DNA of 64,000 nucleotides from Rhodococcus sp. 14-1411-2a (GTDB lineage Bacteria; Actinomycetota; Actinomycetes; Mycobacteriales; Mycobacteriaceae): contig NZ_NPGA01000009.1 of assembly GCF_002259485.1 (NCBI RefSeq), forward strand, positions 372,001-436,000. Reading direction: 5' to 3'. Shown here piece by piece: positions 62,186 through 64,000 of this stretch. The position numbers and the translations under genes were made by a program. The notes beneath the pieces were generated by a model that saw only the letters and a list, made by a program, of their open reading frames with translations, was not told the origin of the DNA and did not search any database. Each line of letters begins with the position of its first letter. The first letter of the stretch is position 1.

Positions 62186-63904
62186 TCAGGCGGTCGAGAG
62201 AATCCCGTAGTGGTGGGGTTGCCGCATCAGGACGAGGTCTTTGCGTCGTACGACGTTGGTCGGGTACGGCCCGTCGAGGTTGGTGGTGTCGATTACGCTC
62301 GTCGCGTGGCCGGGTTCGGATGCATCGACGATGGCTTCCGTTCGAGGAAATGCGAATGTGTCCGGCCCGAACACTCCGCTGTGTCCGGTGATTCCGCGGT
62401 CGAGGTCGACGGCATTCGCGAAGGCGAAGTAGACGTTGTTCTCGCCGGCGCGCACGCGCATATGGTGCCAGTGGGTGGCGTCGGGCCCGGTGAGAACCTC
62501 GGCGGCGAGCGGAATCTCGGTTCCGGGGTGCGATCCGACGAAGGTACCCGCCAGTGCGGATGGGCAGACGATCAGATCGCACCCGCGCAGCGCGAGCACT
62601 CGGCCCGATTCCGGTAGCAGCGCATCGTTGCCGACGAGGAGACCGACTCGTCCCAGCGGCAGATCGACGACCGCCCAGGTGTCGCCGGCGTCGAACAGCG
62701 GCGCATGCTCGGCGGACAGGTGGATCTGTCTGTAGGTTGTGCGGGCTCCGTCGGTTCCGAGCAGGACGGCCGAGTTGTACACCCGTTCGGTATCGGTGTC
62801 GCGCTCGGCGATGCCGACGACGATCGACATGCCGTGCCGAACCGCGAGGTCCGCGATCCGTGCGAGCGAGGGCCCGTCGGCGGTCTCGGCGACGTTGCGA
62901 GGCGGTCGAGCTGCCGAGACCGGTCCGGTGATCGACAGCTCGGGAAAGACGACGAGATCCGTTGTACCGGAGACCTGTTGGATCCAGGCCTCGATGTCCG
63001 CGAGGTTGCTCTGGACCGATGTACCCGGAGTGCTTTGCACCACGGTCACCGCAGACGTCTTGCCTGCGGGCAGCGGCGAGTGGCCGTACAGGGTGAAGAA
63101 GTCCAGAGGGTTCCAGGTGTACGTGTTCGTCTGGAGTTCCCGATAAAGCTCAGGTCGACGCGCGGGCCCGCACTCGCGGGTACGCCGAATGTCGATCTCG
63201 GCGGCGACGATGCCGTTGCCGACGTCGATCCGGCCGGTGACGGTTCCGTCGGGCTCGATGATGCATGTGCCGCCACTGAATTGGACCGTCCGTTCGAGTC
63301 CCCATCGATTGCTCTCGATGACGTAGCAGTTGTTCTCGAAGGCTCGACTGATCCAGTAGGGTGCCGGAGTTCGCTCGGCCAGCCAGTTGCTGATGTGGCA
63401 GATCACGTCGGCGCCCTGCAGTGCGACCACCCGAGCGGTCTCCACGAAGTGCAGATCCATGCAGATCAGCAGCGCGATTCGGCCGAGCCTGGTCTCGAAC
63501 ACCTGATGGCCCAGGTTCCCCGGAGCTGCCCATTTGGGCTCGGCGATGTACGGGTGTGTCTTGCGATGGGTACCGATGATTCCCTGGGGTCCGATGAGAA
63601 CTGCGCTGTTGTAGAACAACCCGCTTGTCGGATCGACTTCCGGCATCCCCAGCACGATGTAGCAATCGCGACGGGCCGCGATCTCGACGAACGTATCGGT
63701 GGTGGGTCCGGGGACCTGCTCGACGACGGTCGATGCCTCCTCGGGATCATGGAAACAGTAACCGGTGGTGGCCATCTCGGGCGTGGTGATCAATTCGGCC
63801 CCGTCGGAAGCGGCCTTGTCGACCAGCTCTGCCAGCGCGGCGACATTCGCGTCCTTGGCGAACAGTGTGGGTTCGAACTGGATGGCCGCTGCGGTGAATG
63901 TCAT
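62186..63904 (-). CDS. Double-nitrilase (CN-hydrolase) protein with degenerate second domain
   Basis: A 572-residue protein with two nitrilase-superfamily domains in tandem. Domain 1 (residues 1-270) has the complete Glu-Lys-Cys triad: E43 in TTPEMATTG, K115 in HRKTHP and C148 in LLICMDLHF. Domain 2 (about 280-570) keeps E322 in FPELSITG but has Gln393 in place of Lys (YRQIHL) and Gly425 in place of Cys (LLVGNDALL). Domain 1 would hydrolyse an amide or nitrile, and domain 2 should be catalytically dead. The start overlaps the upstream stop. Confidence 0.88.
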   Translation of the reverse strand: MTFTAAAIQFEPTLFAKDANVAALAELVDKAASDGAELITTPEMATTGYCFHDPEEASTVVEQVPGPTTDTFVEIAARRDCYIVLGMPEVDPTSGLFYNSAVLIGPQGIIGTHRKTHPYIAEPKWAAPGNLGHQVFETRLGRIALLICMDLHFVETARVVALQGADVICHISNWLAERTPAPYWISRAFENNCYVIESNRWGLERTVQFSGGTCIIEPDGTVTGRIDVGNGIVAAEIDIRRTRECGPARRPELYRELQTNTYTWNPLDFFTLYGHSPLPAGKTSAVTVVQSTPGTSVQSNLADIEAWIQQVSGTTDLVVFPELSITGPVSAARPPRNVAETADGPSLARIADLAVRHGMSIVVGIAERDTDTERVYNSAVLLGTDGARTTYRQIHLSAEHAPLFDAGDTWAVVDLPLGRVGLLVGNDALLPESGRVLALRGCDLIVCPSALAGTFVGSHPGTEIPLAAEVLTGPDATHWHHMRVRAGENNVYFAFANAVDLDRGITGHSGVFGPDTFAFPRTEAIVDASEPGHATSVIDTTNLDGPYPTNVVRRKDLVLMRQPHHYGILSTA

Positions 63905-64000
63905 GACGTCACAGTCCTTTCGATTGTCGGAGCTTCGGTGGAGACAGGTGGTTCGTAGTACTTCCCCCGCGTTGCCATCGTCAGTGGGATGTAGATGATG
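63901..64000 (-). CDS. 3' end of an unidentified membrane-type gene (5' end outside window)
   Basis: The last 32 codons of a minus-strand gene are present, beginning at the window edge IIYIPLTMATRGKYYEPP and ending in a TGA at 63901-63903 that overlaps the nitrilase ATG. The hydrophobic start followed by a short polar tail resembles the C terminus of a permease. The overlap shows it is co-transcribed with the nitrilase. A transporter for the nitrilase substrate is plausible, but the family cannot be named. Confidence 0.55.
   Translation of the reverse strand, partial: IIYIPLTMATRGKYYEPPVSTEAPTIERTVTS

Overview
The window looks like chromosomal DNA from a mycolate-bearing actinobacterium, most likely a Rhodococcus or close relative. 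The support is high G+C, frequent GTG/TTG starts, ATGA-type overlaps, an AftD-type arabinosyltransferase, a DUF3068 membrane protein, a fused HadA/HadB dehydratase, and three blocks whose gene content matches Mycobacterium tuberculosis loci: Rv1354c-Rv1355c, Rv0535-Rv0541c, and Rv0227c/Rv0228 with Rv0236c-Rv0244c. No prophage, transposase, integrase or CRISPR array was seen.

Layout. 1-5521: a tightly overlapping plus-strand operon with a PfkB sugar kinase (5' end missing), a ribose-type ABC importer, a phosphotriesterase-family hydrolase, a GATase1-like protein and a TenA-like protein. It looks like a pathway for importing and breaking down an unidentified sugar-like compound. 5498-7170: Hsp20 under a CIRCE operator, a 46-codon thiolase relic, a VOC protein and a cluster of large palindromic repeats. 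7171-14819 (minus): fused HadA/HadB, three actin/Hsp70-type ATPase-related paralogs (two with a membrane anchor and a long disordered tail), an ANTAR protein, a CYTH-CHAD protein and dcd. 14960-19698: an acyltransferase-like protein, an E1/nitroreductase fusion (Rv1355c-like) and a GAF-GGDEF-EAL cyclic-di-GMP enzyme (Rv1354c-like), followed by tRNA-Gly(CCC). 20074-22049: a secreted GH16 glucanase and a secreted lipase. 22053-26763: a PucR-type regulator divergent from an aldehyde dehydrogenase and a GMC oxidoreductase.

26926-33730: a lipoprotein behind a SigF-like promoter, a small membrane protein, a methyltransferase, and the Rv0535-Rv0541c-like block (membrane GT-C protein, MTA phosphorylase, epimerase, GT2, DUF2064). 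33737-36068: MarR, a DUF4185 secreted protein and a methyltransferase. 36148-37983: fadE5. 38079-39425: a nuclease-type AbiEi/DUF559 gene bracketed by GC-rich repeats in inverted orientation. 39473-43824 (minus): flavin reductase, VanW protein and a second PucR regulator, which is divergent from a branched-chain amino-acid-type ABC importer (44027-48822).

48953-62088 is the lipid and envelope block: fadA2, fabG4, htdX, TetR, NagZ, Usp, a 56-residue Rv0236A-like protein, aftD, an acyltransferase and a DUF3068 protein. A TTAC-N6-AGTAA-like site recurs upstream of fadE5, between fadA2 and fabG4, and upstream of the TetR gene. This suggests one TetR regulon for beta-oxidation-type enzymes. 62186-64000 holds a double-nitrilase protein whose second half has lost catalytic residues, preceded by the 3' end of an unidentified gene.
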